Shown here in pieces: positions 40,907 through 51,184 of a stretch of 64,000 nt of DNA; within the stretch, counting starts at the first letter, position 1, and each line of letters starts with the position of its first letter. The stretch lies in assembly GCA_035550795.1 (NCBI GenBank), contig DASZOL010000059.1, positions 37,931-101,930 on the forward strand, given 5' to 3'. The translations under genes were made by a program, and so were the position numbers. This DNA comes from DASRDR01 sp035550795. GTDB taxonomy: Bacteria; Methylomirabilota; Methylomirabilia; Rokubacteriales; DASRDR01. The notes below the pieces were generated by a model. The model saw only the letters and a list, made by a program, of their open reading frames with translations. It did no database searches and had not been told where the DNA came from.

Positions 40907-41925
40907 GGAGAGCGCTGCTCGCGCTCGCGGGGCTGCTCGTGGCGGGGGCGTTCGGCGCCTGCCGCGGGCCGGCTGGCCCGCTGCCCCCGGTGCCGGCGGG
41001 GAGCGGCGGGGTCCTGGTGCGCGCCGGCGAGGCGCCGCCCATCCCGGAGACCCAGGCCGTCATCGACCGGGTGGTGGCGGTGGTCAACGGCGACGTCATC
41101 ATGATGTCCGAGTTGCAGGAGGCGATCGCCCTCTCCAGCCGCGACTCCCGTCCCGCGTCAAACGCGCCCGAGGTCGAGCGGGCGGTGCTGAACCGGCTCG
41201 TGGACCATCGGCTTCAGGTCCAGGAGGCCAAGCGCGAGAAGATCGAGGTCACCGAGGACGATCTGCGCAACCTCATCGACGACTTCGTGAAGCGCAACGG
41301 CGGCGATCGCGCCAAGATCGAGTCCCAGTTCCAGTCGCTCGGCGTGACCTGGGAATCCCTGCGCCGGGAGCTGCGCGACCAGCTCCTCGCCCAGCGCGTC
41401 CGCAGCCGCCGCGTCGTCCGTCGCGCCACCGTCACGGAATCCGAGGTCGACCAGTACCTAGCCCAGAATCGGGACAAGTTCGAGGCCGGCCTCAAGTATC
41501 ATGCGGTGCACCTCGCCGTGATGGCCGAGCCAAGCACCTCCCCCGCTGCCTGGGAAGCCGCGAAGCGGGAGATCGAGAGCATCGTGACCGCGCTGGCGGG
41601 CGGCGCCGACTTCACGGAGCTGGCCCGAAGCCGCGCCAAGGACCCGGCGGGCGGTGATCTCGGTTGGCTGGCGCGGGGCGAGCTGGACGCGGCCTTCGAG
41701 CGACCGCTGCTGGCGCTCCAGAAGGGGCAGATCACGGAGCCGATCCGCTCGGGGGCCGGGTACCACATCTTGAAGCTCGCGGACCGCGAGGAGCTCACTG
41801 CGGAGCGACTCGCCGACGCGCGCCAGCAGGTCCGTGACCTCCTGCTCCAGAAGAAAGGACAGGAGCGGCTCGACGAGTGGCTGGAAGCCCTCCGGCGACG
41901 CGCGCTGATCGCGATCCGCCTGTGA
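40903..41925 (+). CDS. SurA-like peptidyl-prolyl isomerase lipoprotein
   Basis: 340 residues. The lipobox FGAC after a hydrophobic stretch (LLALAGLLVAGAFGAC) marks it as a lipoprotein. The chaperone N-domain of SurA type follows (VIDRVVAVVNGDVIMMSELQEA, RLVDHRLQVQEAKREKIEVT), then one parvulin-type PPIase domain with DPAGGDLGWLARGEL and SGAGYHILKLADREE. It likely helps fold outer-membrane proteins. It overlaps mfd by 4 bases (ATGA), as in many genomes where a SurA-like gene follows mfd. Confidence 0.9.
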   Translation: MRRALLALAGLLVAGAFGACRGPAGPLPPVPAGSGGVLVRAGEAPPIPETQAVIDRVVAVVNGDVIMMSELQEAIALSSRDSRPASNAPEVERAVLNRLVDHRLQVQEAKREKIEVTEDDLRNLIDDFVKRNGGDRAKIESQFQSLGVTWESLRRELRDQLLAQRVRSRRVVRRATVTESEVDQYLAQNRDKFEAGLKYHAVHLAVMAEPSTSPAAWEAAKREIESIVTALAGGADFTELARSRAKDPAGGDLGWLARGELDAAFERPLLALQKGQITEPIRSGAGYHILKLADREELTAERLADARQQVRDLLLQKKGQERLDEWLEALRRRALIAIRL

Positions 41926-41956
41926 CCGGGCCGGCCGCTTGCCCGCGCGCCATTGG

Positions 41957-41986
41957 TTGACAGAGTCCAGCCGCCGGTGCTATAGA
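41957..41986 (+). promoter_or_regulatory. Sigma-70-type promoter of rho
   Basis: TTGACA (41957-41962) and TATAGA (41981-41986) lie 18 bases apart. The start site near 41993 leaves an about 74-base leader before the rho GTG, including AAAGGAG. Confidence 0.75.
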
Positions 41987-42066
41987 TGACTGAGCGTGAC
42001 GCCACCGCGCGCGCGATCCCCTGACAGTCCTCGCCACACCGCACCTCAAAGGAGCGATCCACAGCC

Positions 42067-43479
<1,413 letters not shown>

Positions 43480-43497
43480 GATCGGCCTGCTGCCGGC

Positions 43498-43537
43498 CGG
43501 CCGCCGTCCCCGGGGAACCCCGTCCGGGCGGCGGCCG
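43498..43537 (+). terminator. Terminator-like hairpin after rho
   Basis: CGGCCGCC and GGCGGCCG form an 8-bp outer stem enclosing a GC-rich inner region, followed by TTGTCGTTTCC, the only moderately T-rich segment nearby. Confidence 0.55.
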
Positions 43538-43573
43538 TTGTCGTTTCCGGAGGGGCCCCGCGGGCCCTCACGC

Positions 43574-43602
43574 CTTGCTGGAGCCGGGCGCGTGTGGTAC
43601 GC
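43574..43602 (+). promoter_or_regulatory. Possible promoter of rpmE
   Basis: TTGCTG and TACGCT are 17 bases apart, about 40 bases before the rpmE start. The -10 match is modest. Confidence 0.4.
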
Positions 43603-43642
43603 TGGGCAGGCTCTCATTTTCGCTTGTGTGGGAGGACTTTCC

Positions 43643-43849
43643 GTGAAGGCCGCCATCCATCCCGAGTATGTCGAGACCACGATCACCTGCGCCTGCGGCG
43701 AGGTCATCCACACCCGGTCCACCAGCGCGAACATCCGGGTGGAGATCTGCTCGAAGTGCCACCCGTTCTTCACTGGCAAGCAGAAGCTGGTGGACACGGC
43801 CGGGCGCGTCGAACGCTTCCAGAAGAAGTACGCCAACCGGAAGCGCTAG
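43643..43849 (+). CDS. rpmE: 50S ribosomal protein L31 (zinc-containing form)
   Basis: 68 residues of bL31. It starts VKAAIHPEYVETTITCACG and contains the zinc-ligand pairs CAC near residue 15 and CSKC near residue 36, so it is the C+ form that needs zinc. The remaining blocks HPFFTGKQKLVDTAGRVERF match the family. GTG at 43643 has GGGAGGAC upstream; a longer open frame from 43538 is spurious. It is followed by prfA, a common neighbour. Confidence 0.96.
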   Translation: MKAAIHPEYVETTITCACGEVIHTRSTSANIRVEICSKCHPFFTGKQKLVDTAGRVERFQKKYANRKR

Positions 43850-43908
43850 CCGCCCCCGGCGCGGGGCCGGGCCCAGGAACGCCGTCCCCGGGGGCCTGAG
43901 CGCGGATC

Positions 43909-44982
43909 GTGTTCGATAAGCTCCGGCAGATCGAAAGCCGCTACGAGGAGCTTGCGACCCGCCTCGCCGAGGCCGCCAACGCGTCCGGTGGGCGCGCGGA
44001 GTATGCGCGGCTTGCCAAGGCGGCGGCCGAGATCGAGCCCGTCGTGACGGCGTTCAGACTGTACAAGGACGTCCTCGCGCGCATCGAAGAGGCCAACCAC
44101 ATTCTCGGCGAGGACGGCGACGCGGAGCTCCGGGAGCTGGCCGGCCTCGAGCTCGAGGACCTGCGCGTCCGGGAGCGGGGCCTCGAGGAGCGTCTACGCG
44201 CGATGCTCTTGCCGCGGGACGCCCGTGACGACCGGAACGTCCTCGTCGAGATCCGGGCGGGCGCGGGGGGCGACGAGGCGGCCCTCTTTGCCGCTGACCT
44301 CGCACGCATGTACACGAAGTACGCGGAGCGCCACGGGTTCCGGCTCGAGATCCTCGACAGCCACCCGACGGGCCAGGGCGGCTTCAAGGAGGTCATCCTG
44401 TCTGTTCAGGGCAAGGGGGCCTGGAGCCGGCTCAAGTTCGAGCGTGGGGTCCACCGGGTCCAGCGGGTCCCGGAGACGGAGTCCGCCGGGCGGATCCACA
44501 CCTCGACCGTGACCGTCGCGGTCCTCCCGGAAGCGGAGGACGTCGACGTGAAGGTCGAGGAGAAGGACATCAAGGTCGACGTGTACCGCGCGTCGGGACC
44601 GGGCGGCCAGGGGGTCAACACGACGGACTCGGCGGTGCGCATCACGCACCTACCGACGGGCCTCGTCGTCACCTGCCAGGACGAGCGCTCGCAGATCAAG
44701 AACCGCGCGAAGGCGATGCGGGTGCTCCGGGCGCGCCTCCTCGAGCAGGCGCAGGAGGAGCAGCGGTCCCAGATCGCCGCCGCGCGCAAGAGTCAGGTCG
44801 GCACCGGCGAGCGCAGCGAGCGGATCCGAACCTACAACTTCCCCCAGGGCCGCGTGACCGACCACCGGATCGGACTCACGGTCCACCAGCTGCCCTACGT
44901 CCTCGAAGGGGACTTGGACGAGCTGGCCGAGGCGCTGCTTGCGGCCGAACGGGCCGAGCAGCTCGAGTCGCTCGAGGCATGA
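43909..44982 (+). CDS. prfA: Peptide chain release factor 1
   Basis: 357 residues, RF1 length. The stop-codon-reading tripeptide is PET in RVQRVPETESAGRIHTS, the PxT type of RF1 (UAA/UAG). The catalytic GGQ loop lies in ASGPGGQGVNTTDSAVR. An N-terminal helical domain and the C-terminal DHRIGLTVHQL block are present. It triggers peptide release on the ribosome. GTG at 43909 matches the family start (MFDKLRQIESRYEEL). Its stop overlaps prmC, whose product methylates the GGQ glutamine. Confidence 0.97.
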   Translation: MFDKLRQIESRYEELATRLAEAANASGGRAEYARLAKAAAEIEPVVTAFRLYKDVLARIEEANHILGEDGDAELRELAGLELEDLRVRERGLEERLRAMLLPRDARDDRNVLVEIRAGAGGDEAALFAADLARMYTKYAERHGFRLEILDSHPTGQGGFKEVILSVQGKGAWSRLKFERGVHRVQRVPETESAGRIHTSTVTVAVLPEAEDVDVKVEEKDIKVDVYRASGPGGQGVNTTDSAVRITHLPTGLVVTCQDERSQIKNRAKAMRVLRARLLEQAQEEQRSQIAAARKSQVGTGERSERIRTYNFPQGRVTDHRIGLTVHQLPYVLEGDLDELAEALLAAERAEQLESLEA

Positions 44983-45866
44983 TGCCGGACGTCGCCGCCG
45001 CCTCCGGGCCGACGGCCGCCGTCCTGCTCGACGCCGCGGCTGCGCGCCTCAGCGCGGCGGGGAGCGTGACCGCCCGCCAGGACGCCGAGGCCCTCCTGGC
45101 CTGCGCGCTCGAGACGACGCGGCTCGGCCTCTACACGCGGGGCCGGACGGCCGTGCCCGCCGCGGCCCGCGCGGCATTCGAGGCGCTCGTGATGCGGCGC
45201 GCGCAGCACGAGCCCGTCCAGTACCTTCTTGGCGAGACGGAGTTCAGCGGCCTCGTCCTGGCGGTAGGCCCGGGGGTGTTCATCCCGCGCCCCGAGACCG
45301 AGGAGCTGGTCGCACGCGCGCTCGGGCTCGGCCTCCCGGCCGCCGCCACGGCGCTGGACCTCTGTGCCGGGTCGGGTGCCATCGCGTGTGCCCTGGCCGC
45401 GCGGCGTCCGGACTGGACCGTCTGGGCCGTCGAGCGGGCCAGGCTGGCCGCCGCGTGCGCCCGGTCGAACGTGCGTCGCCTCGCCCTCGCCGGGCGCGTC
45501 CGGGTGCTCGAGGGCGATCTCTTCGGCCCGCTCTCGGGGCGCGTCCCGGCGGGGCGGGTGGACCTGGCGGTGGCGAACCCGCCCTACCTGGCCGCGCCTA
45601 TCCTGCCGCGGCTTCCCGTCGAAGTACGCGACTGGGAGCCGCGCGGGGCGCTCGACGGGGGTGCGGACGGTCTCGACGTCATTCGTCGGCTCCTCGCCGG
45701 GGCCCCCGACTGGCTCCGCCCGGGGGGCGCCCTCCTCGTCGAGATCGGGGAGGAGCACGGTGTGGCGGCGCGGGCGCTCGCCGCAGCGGACGGGCGCTAT
45801 GCGGAGGTGATCGTCCACCGGGACTTCCGGGGGTTCGAGCGCGTGCTCGAGGCACGGAGGCGCTAG
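44979..45866 (+). CDS. prmC: Release factor glutamine methyltransferase
   Basis: 295 residues. The N-terminal helical domain is followed by an SAM-dependent Rossmann methyltransferase with ALDLCAGSGAIACALA (SAM loop) and the catalytic NPPY in VDLAVANPPYLAAP. The FIPRPETEELV block before the SAM loop is diagnostic for PrmC/HemK. It methylates the Gln of the GGQ motif in RF1 and RF2 using S-adenosylmethionine. ATG at 44979 overlaps the prfA stop; a second ATG three bases on is equally possible. The murA start follows the stop at once. Confidence 0.95.
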   Translation: MMPDVAAASGPTAAVLLDAAAARLSAAGSVTARQDAEALLACALETTRLGLYTRGRTAVPAAARAAFEALVMRRAQHEPVQYLLGETEFSGLVLAVGPGVFIPRPETEELVARALGLGLPAAATALDLCAGSGAIACALAARRPDWTVWAVERARLAAACARSNVRRLALAGRVRVLEGDLFGPLSGRVPAGRVDLAVANPPYLAAPILPRLPVEVRDWEPRGALDGGADGLDVIRRLLAGAPDWLRPGGALLVEIGEEHGVAARALAAADGRYAEVIVHRDFRGFERVLEARRR

Positions 45867-47120
45867 ATGGCGGCCAGACTCGTCATCGAGGGTGGGGTTC
45901 CGCTCCGCGGGGACGTGCAGGTGAGCGCGGCGAAGAATGCGGCTCTGCCGCTCCTCGCGGCCTCCCTCCTCTCGGCGGAGCCTGTCGTGCTCGACAACGT
46001 GCCGCGCCTGGCTGACGTCGCCACGATCAAGGCGCTGCTGCAGGGGCTCGGCACCGAGATCGAAGAGCGGGAGGGTTCCACCGTCGCGCGGACAGCGGTG
46101 CTTCGGTCGGTCGAGGCGCCGTACGAGCTGGTCTCGACCATGCGCGCGTCCGTCCTGGTCCTGGGGCCGCTCCTGGCGCGGGCCGGCCGGGCGCGCGTCT
46201 CCATGCCCGGCGGCTGCGCGATCGGGGTGCGGCCCATCGATCTCCATCTCAAGGGCCTGGAGCGGCTCGGCGCCGAGGTCACGCTCGCCCAGGGCTACGT
46301 GGAGGCGCGGGCCGCGCGGTTGAAGGGTGCGCGGATCGTGTTCGACCTCGTGACGGTGACGGGCACCGAGAACCTCATGATGGCTGCGGCGCTCGCCGAG
46401 GGCACGACGATCCTCGAGAACGCGGCGCGGGAGCCCGAGGTCCCGGATCTGGCGCGCCTGCTCACGGCGATGGGCGCGCGCATTCACGGCGCCGGGACCG
46501 AGCGCATCGAGATCGAGGGCGTACCCGAGCTCGGCGGCGCCCGGCACCGGATCATCCCGGATCGCGTGGAGGCCGGCACCTTCCTGGTGGCCGGCGCCAT
46601 CACCGGCGGCGACGTGACGGTGCGGGACGTGGTGCCGGCCCACCTGAGCGCCGTCCTCGACAAGCTCGAGGCGACGGGCGCCCGGCTGGAGATCGGTGCC
46701 GACCGCGTCCGGATCAGCGCCGAGGGGCGGCCCCGGGCCACCGATCTCGTGACCAACCCGTTCCCCGGATTCGCGACCGACATGCAGGCCCAGATGATGG
46801 CGCTGCTCGGGCTCGCCGAGGGATCGAGCGTGATCACCGAGACGATCTTCGAGAACCGCTTCCAGCACGCGGCAGAGCTGCGACGCCTCGGCGCGGGGAT
46901 CGAGATCGAGGGCAATCGCGCGGTGATCCGGGGCGTCCCCGCCTACCAAGGGGCGCGCGTGATGGCCACCGACCTCCGTGCCTCGGCCTCGCTCGTGCTT
47001 GGAGGCCTGGCGGCTTGGGGGACCACCGAGGTGTCGCGCGTGTACCACCTCGACCGGGGCTACGAGAGGATGGAGCAGAAGCTTGCCGCGCTCGGGGCGC
47101 GGATCCGTCGAGAGAGGTGA
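45867..47120 (+). CDS. murA: UDP-N-acetylglucosamine 1-carboxyvinyltransferase
   Basis: 417 residues, the normal length. MurA transfers enolpyruvate from PEP to UDP-GlcNAc, the first committed step of peptidoglycan synthesis in the cytoplasm. The N-terminal AAKNAALPLLAASLL motif and the PEP/fosfomycin-reactive cysteine Cys117 in MPGGCAIGVRPIDLHL are visible, so the enzyme should be fosfomycin-sensitive. Other blocks are GTENLMMAA and NPFPGFATDMQAQMM. It starts directly after the prmC stop and is followed by hisG. Confidence 0.97.
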   Translation: MAARLVIEGGVPLRGDVQVSAAKNAALPLLAASLLSAEPVVLDNVPRLADVATIKALLQGLGTEIEEREGSTVARTAVLRSVEAPYELVSTMRASVLVLGPLLARAGRARVSMPGGCAIGVRPIDLHLKGLERLGAEVTLAQGYVEARAARLKGARIVFDLVTVTGTENLMMAAALAEGTTILENAAREPEVPDLARLLTAMGARIHGAGTERIEIEGVPELGGARHRIIPDRVEAGTFLVAGAITGGDVTVRDVVPAHLSAVLDKLEATGARLEIGADRVRISAEGRPRATDLVTNPFPGFATDMQAQMMALLGLAEGSSVITETIFENRFQHAAELRRLGAGIEIEGNRAVIRGVPAYQGARVMATDLRASASLVLGGLAAWGTTEVSRVYHLDRGYERMEQKLAALGARIRRER

Positions 47121-47124
47121 GGAC

Positions 47125-47796
47125 GTGGAGTGGGAGGCGGTCAGCGCCACTGGCAACGGGCGTCCGCTCACCCTCGCGCTGCCGAAGGGTCGGCTGCTCC
47201 GGCCGGCGCTGGACCTGCTGGGGCGCGCCGGGTTTCAGGGACTGCCGGAGGACGACAGCCGACGGCTGCTGTTCGCGGACCCGACCGGTCGCCTCCGCCT
47301 ACTGATTCTCAAGCCGCTCGACGTGCCGACGTACGTCGAGCACGGGGCCGCCGACGTCGGGATCGTCGGCAAGGACGTGTTGCTCGAGCAGGAGCCGGAC
47401 GTCTACGAACCGCTCGACCTCGGCTTCGGCGTGTGCCGGCTCGTGGTCGCAGAGCCGCGGGAGCTGTGGGAGCGCGATGACCCGGCGAAGTGGTCCTGGG
47501 TGCGCGTGGCGACGAAGTATCCGAACCTCACCCGCCGGTACTTCGCCGAGCGGGGCATACAGGTCGAGGTGGTTCGGCTCGACGGCTCGATCGAGCTGGC
47601 GCCGCTCGTCGGGCTGGCCGAGCGCATCGTGGACCTCGTGCAGTCGGGCGAGACGCTCCGGGCGAACGGGCTGGTCGAGGTCGCCGAGATTCTCCAGTCG
47701 ACGGCCCGGCTGATCGTCAACCGCGCCGCGCAGAAAACGGCGCACCGCGCGGTCGGCCGGCTGCTGGAGGAGCTGCGCGCCGGGGTCGCACCGTGA
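47125..47796 (+). CDS. hisG: ATP phosphoribosyltransferase, short form
   Basis: 223 residues. First enzyme of histidine synthesis, joining ATP and PRPP. Family motifs are LTLALPKGRLLRPALDLL, YVEHGAADVGIVGKDVLLE, VRVATKYPNLTRRYF and LVQSGETLRANGLVEV with the PRPP loop. The length marks the short form without the C-terminal regulatory domain, which normally works with HisZ; no hisZ is present in the window. GTG at 47125 lies 4 bases after murA; longer frames reach into murA. It overlaps hisD by 4 bases. Confidence 0.95.
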   Translation: MEWEAVSATGNGRPLTLALPKGRLLRPALDLLGRAGFQGLPEDDSRRLLFADPTGRLRLLILKPLDVPTYVEHGAADVGIVGKDVLLEQEPDVYEPLDLGFGVCRLVVAEPRELWERDDPAKWSWVRVATKYPNLTRRYFAERGIQVEVVRLDGSIELAPLVGLAERIVDLVQSGETLRANGLVEVAEILQSTARLIVNRAAQKTAHRAVGRLLEELRAGVAP

Positions 47797-49103
47797 TCCG
47801 CCTTCTCCGTACCGTCGAGCTGTCGACCGACGGCGTGGTAAGGATCCTCGGCCGGCCGTCCGCGACGGTCGATCCGAACGCCGTCGCGCAGGTCGCGGCG
47901 ATCGTCGACGAGGTCCGGCGGCGGGGTGATGCGGCGCTGCTTGACTTCACCAAGCGCTTCGACGGGATCGAGCTCCGGCCGGAGGAGCTTCGCGTCTCGG
48001 CGGAGGAGTGGGCCGCCGCGACCGTCTCCCCCACCCTCGAGGCGGCCCTCGCCGAGGCGGCCAACCGGATCGAGGCGTTCCACCGCCACCAACTCCCGCG
48101 CTCCTGGTGGGTGCGGGACGGGCACGGCTCGCTGCTCGGTCAGCAGGTGACGCCGCTCGACCGGGTGGGCTGCTACGTGCCCGGCGGGCGGGCGGCCTAC
48201 CCCTCCACGGTGCTCATGAATCTGATCCCGGCGCGGGTGGCGGGCGTGCGGAACCTCGTCGTGGCCTCGCCGCCGGCCGCGGAGGGGCATCTCCCGGCGG
48301 CGGTGCTGGTGGCCGCGCGGCTGGCGGGGGCGACCGAGGTCTACCGAGTGGGCGGAGCCCAGGCCGTCGCGGCGCTCGCCTACGGGACGGCGAGCCTGCC
48401 GCCCGTCGACAAGATCGTCGGGCCGGGGAATCTCTACGTGGCGCTCGCCAAGCGCCTTGTCTTCGGCGATGTCGGCATCGACCTGGTGGCGGGCCCGAGC
48501 GAGGTCGTCGTCGTCGCGGACACCACCGCGGAAGCGGCCCACGTGGCGGCGGACCTCCTCGCGCAGGCCGAGCACGACCCGATGGCGCGGGCCGTGTGCC
48601 TGACGGACGACGCCGCCCTCGCCGCTCGCGTCGTGGCGGCGGTCGCCCGCCAGTGCCCGGCCTTGCCTCGCGCGGCCATCGCCGAGGCGGCGCTCCGGAG
48701 TCACGGCGCCGTGGTGGTGACGCGGGACCTGGAGGAAGCGCTGGCGATCGCAAACCGCCTGGCCCCGGAGCATCTGGAGCTCGCGGTCGCCGACCCCTTC
48801 AGGTGCCTGCCGGAGGTGAGGCACGCGGGGGCGATCTTCCTGGGTGTCCACACACCCGAGGTGGTCGGCGACTATCTGGCCGGCCCGAACCACGTGCTGC
48901 CGACCGCGGCGACCGCGCGCTTCGCGTCCGGGCTGTCGGTCGAGGACTTCATCAAGCGCTCGAGCCTCATCCACTACACGCCGGCCGGCCTGCGGGCGGC
49001 GTGGCCTCACCTCGCCGCGCTGGCGGAAGCGGAGGGGCTCCACGGGCACGGCGAGGCGGCGCGGATCCGTCTGGAAGGCCCCCGCACGCGAGGAGACGAC
49101 TGA
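47793..49103 (+). CDS. hisD: Histidinol dehydrogenase
   Basis: 436 residues. Zinc-dependent enzyme that oxidises L-histidinol to L-histidine with two NAD+. Diagnostic blocks are VGCYVPGGRAAYPSTVLMN, VYRVGGAQAVAALAYGT, DKIVGPGNLYVALAK, VDLVAGPSEVVVVAD-like sequence (reads IDLVAGPSEV), AQAEHDPMA and AGPNHVLPT with the metal and catalytic His residues. GTG at 47793 overlaps the hisG stop. The pathway order here is G-D-B-H-A-F-IE, with hisC not in the window. Confidence 0.97.
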   Translation: MIRLLRTVELSTDGVVRILGRPSATVDPNAVAQVAAIVDEVRRRGDAALLDFTKRFDGIELRPEELRVSAEEWAAATVSPTLEAALAEAANRIEAFHRHQLPRSWWVRDGHGSLLGQQVTPLDRVGCYVPGGRAAYPSTVLMNLIPARVAGVRNLVVASPPAAEGHLPAAVLVAARLAGATEVYRVGGAQAVAALAYGTASLPPVDKIVGPGNLYVALAKRLVFGDVGIDLVAGPSEVVVVADTTAEAAHVAADLLAQAEHDPMARAVCLTDDAALAARVVAAVARQCPALPRAAIAEAALRSHGAVVVTRDLEEALAIANRLAPEHLELAVADPFRCLPEVRHAGAIFLGVHTPEVVGDYLAGPNHVLPTAATARFASGLSVEDFIKRSSLIHYTPAGLRAAWPHLAALAEAEGLHGHGEAARIRLEGPRTRGDD

Positions 49104-49105
49104 GC

Positions 49106-49825
49106 ATGGCACGACGACGACGGCGACACGGACGGGGACCGAAGCCGGGGAACGGCGCGAGCAACGCCGAGCCCGCGCCGGTCGGGATCGCGGAGGTGGA
49201 AGGAGCCATGCGACCCGGCAACGGCGGCGCGCCGGCGGCCGGCCGCGTGGCGCGGGTCGAGCGGCGGACTCGGGAGACCGAGATCCTGCTGCAGCTGAAC
49301 GTCGACGGCCGCGGCGAGATGGCGATCGACACCACGATCCCGTTCTTCAATCACATGCTGGAAGCGGCGGGAAAGCACGGTCTCCTGGATCTTCGGGTCA
49401 GCGCCCGGGGGGACACCGAGGTTGATCTTCACCACACGGTGGAGGACGTGGGTATCTGCCTCGGGAAGGCCTTGCATGAGGCTCTCGGAGACAAGCGGGG
49501 GATCGTCCGCTTCGGGACGGCATATGTCCCCATGGACGAGGCGCTCGCCTCGGTCCACGTGGACATCTCGGGGCGGCCTTACTTTTCGTACAACGTGCCG
49601 TTCACGAAGACGCGGGTCGGGAACTTCGATCTCGACCTGCTGAAGGACTTCTTCCGCGCGTTTGCGATGAACGCGCTGCTGAACCTCCACGTCAACCTCC
49701 ACTACGGCGAGAACCTCCACCACATCGCGGAGGCGCTGTTCAAGGCGTTCGGGCGCGCCCTCGCCGAGGCCTCGCGGATGAACCCTCGCATCGAGGGCGT
49801 GCTCTCCACCAAGGGCGCTCTGTGA
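49106..49825 (+). CDS. hisB: Imidazoleglycerol-phosphate dehydratase (monofunctional)
   Basis: 239 residues from ATG 49106, with AGGAG 10 bases upstream and 2 bases after hisD. The core (from about residue 50) has the manganese-binding FFNHMLEAAGKHGLLDL, DLHHTVEDVGICLGKAL and HYGENLHHIAEALFKAFGRAL motifs. It dehydrates imidazole-glycerol phosphate. The first 34 residues are a basic, low-complexity extension (MARRRRRHGRGPKPGNG). An ATG at 49208, with GGAGG 9 bases upstream, would give a 205-residue protein of ordinary length, so the start is unsettled. There is no phosphatase domain, unlike E. coli HisB. Confidence 0.93.
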   Translation: MARRRRRHGRGPKPGNGASNAEPAPVGIAEVEGAMRPGNGGAPAAGRVARVERRTRETEILLQLNVDGRGEMAIDTTIPFFNHMLEAAGKHGLLDLRVSARGDTEVDLHHTVEDVGICLGKALHEALGDKRGIVRFGTAYVPMDEALASVHVDISGRPYFSYNVPFTKTRVGNFDLDLLKDFFRAFAMNALLNLHVNLHYGENLHHIAEALFKAFGRALAEASRMNPRIEGVLSTKGAL

Positions 49826-50460
49826 TCGCCATCGTCGACTACGGCCGGGGTAACCTCGGCAGCGTCCGCAAGGCGCTGGCGGAGTTCGTCCCCGAGGTCG
49901 TGGTCACCGACGACCCCCGGACCGTGGTGCGGGCCCGGGCCCTGGTCGTCCCTGGCGACGGCGCATTCGCGGACGCCATGGGAAGCCTCGAGCGCCTCGG
50001 GCTGGTCGAGCCGATCCGAGCACACATCGCGGCCGGGCGGCCCTACCTCGGCATCTGTCTCGGCTACCAGCTGCTCTTCACGGAGAGCGAGGAGTTCGGC
50101 CACGCCAAGGGCCTGGACATCCTGCCGGGAGTCGTGCGCCGCTTCCCGCCCGGCCTGAAGGTGCCCCACATGGGCTGGAACCGGCTCTGGCACGATGGCG
50201 CGCTTCCGCTCCTCGCCGGGATCCCAACGGGGACGTACTTCTACTTCGTGCACTCGTACTACCCGGACGTGGGGGAGACGCTTCGCGCGGAGGGCGCGCA
50301 GACCGCCTACTGCGAGTACGGGCTCCGCTTTCCTGCCCTGGCGGCGCGCGACGGGCTCTACGGTACCCAGTTCCATCCCGAGAAGAGCCAGCGCTGGGGG
50401 CTCAAGCTCCTCGGGAACTTCGCCCGGCTCGTGGGCGGCGCGGAGGTGGCCCGGGCGTGA
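49822..50460 (+). CDS. hisH: Imidazole glycerol phosphate synthase, glutaminase subunit
   Basis: 212 residues. Class I glutamine amidotransferase that feeds ammonia to HisF. The start IAIVDYGRGNLGSVRKAL, oxyanion region VVPGDGAFADAM, nucleophile Cys in YLGICLGYQLLF and the C-terminal His-Glu pair in GTQFHPEKSQRWGLKLL are all intact. GTG at 49822 overlaps the hisB stop and the stop overlaps hisA, both by 4 bases. Confidence 0.97.
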   Translation: MIAIVDYGRGNLGSVRKALAEFVPEVVVTDDPRTVVRARALVVPGDGAFADAMGSLERLGLVEPIRAHIAAGRPYLGICLGYQLLFTESEEFGHAKGLDILPGVVRRFPPGLKVPHMGWNRLWHDGALPLLAGIPTGTYFYFVHSYYPDVGETLRAEGAQTAYCEYGLRFPALAARDGLYGTQFHPEKSQRWGLKLLGNFARLVGGAEVARA

Positions 50461-51179
50461 TCGTCATCCCGGCGATCGATCTCCAGGCGGGTCGGTGCGT
50501 GCGGCTGGTCGAGGGCCGGGCCGACAGCGCGACGGTCTTCGGTGACGATCCCGTCGCCATGGCGCGCCAGTGGGCGGCGCGCGGGGCCCGGCGCCTCCAC
50601 GTGGTGGACCTGGACGGCGCGTTCGAGGGGGTGCCCCGGCACGCCGTCCTGATCCAGGCGATGGTGGAGGCGGTTCCGGCCGTCCCGGTGGAGGTGGGAG
50701 GCGGTCTGCGCGACATCAGGACGCTCGAGGCCACCCTCGGCACAGGCGCCCGGTGGGCCGTGCTCGGGACGACGGCGGCCCTGGCCCCGGCCGTCATGGA
50801 CGCCGCGTGCGGCCGATGGCCGGGCCGGATCCTGGTTGGGGTCGACGCCGTCGACGGGCGAGTGGCGGTGCGCGGGTGGACCGACGTGCTGCCTCTCGCG
50901 GCCCACGAGCTCGTGCGGCGCGCGGCGGCCGCCGGCGCTGCCGGCGTCATCTACACCGACGTGCACCGGGACGGGACGGGCCGCGGTCCGAACCTCGAGG
51001 CCACGGCGGCCCTGGCGGCGGGCGCGCCCGTGCCCGTTATCGCGTCCGGGGGCATCGCCACCCTCGACGACCTCGTGCGCCTCGCGGCAATCCCGAATGT
51101 CGCCGGCGCCATCGTCGGCCGGGCCCTCTACACCGGGGCCCTCGACCTCGGGGCGGCGAACGCGGCGGTGGCGGCCTGA
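50457..51179 (+). CDS. hisA: Phosphoribosylformimino-5-aminoimidazole carboxamide ribotide isomerase
   Basis: 240 residues, a TIM barrel that isomerises ProFAR to PRFAR. The N-terminal VIPAIDLQAGRCVRLVEGRAD with catalytic Asp, VEVGGGLRDIRTLE phosphate loop, IYTDVHRDGTGRGPN with the second catalytic Asp and VIASGGIATLDDLVRL are typical. GTG at 50457 overlaps hisH. HisF follows after 5 bases. Confidence 0.97.
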   Translation: MIVIPAIDLQAGRCVRLVEGRADSATVFGDDPVAMARQWAARGARRLHVVDLDGAFEGVPRHAVLIQAMVEAVPAVPVEVGGGLRDIRTLEATLGTGARWAVLGTTAALAPAVMDAACGRWPGRILVGVDAVDGRVAVRGWTDVLPLAAHELVRRAAAAGAAGVIYTDVHRDGTGRGPNLEATAALAAGAPVPVIASGGIATLDDLVRLAAIPNVAGAIVGRALYTGALDLGAANAAVAA

Positions 51180-51184
51180 CGCCG

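Noticed and set aside
44895..47171. Minus-strand open frame of about 760 codons opposite prmC and murA
   Set aside because: Shadow of two conserved genes; low-complexity His/Arg/Asp-rich translation.
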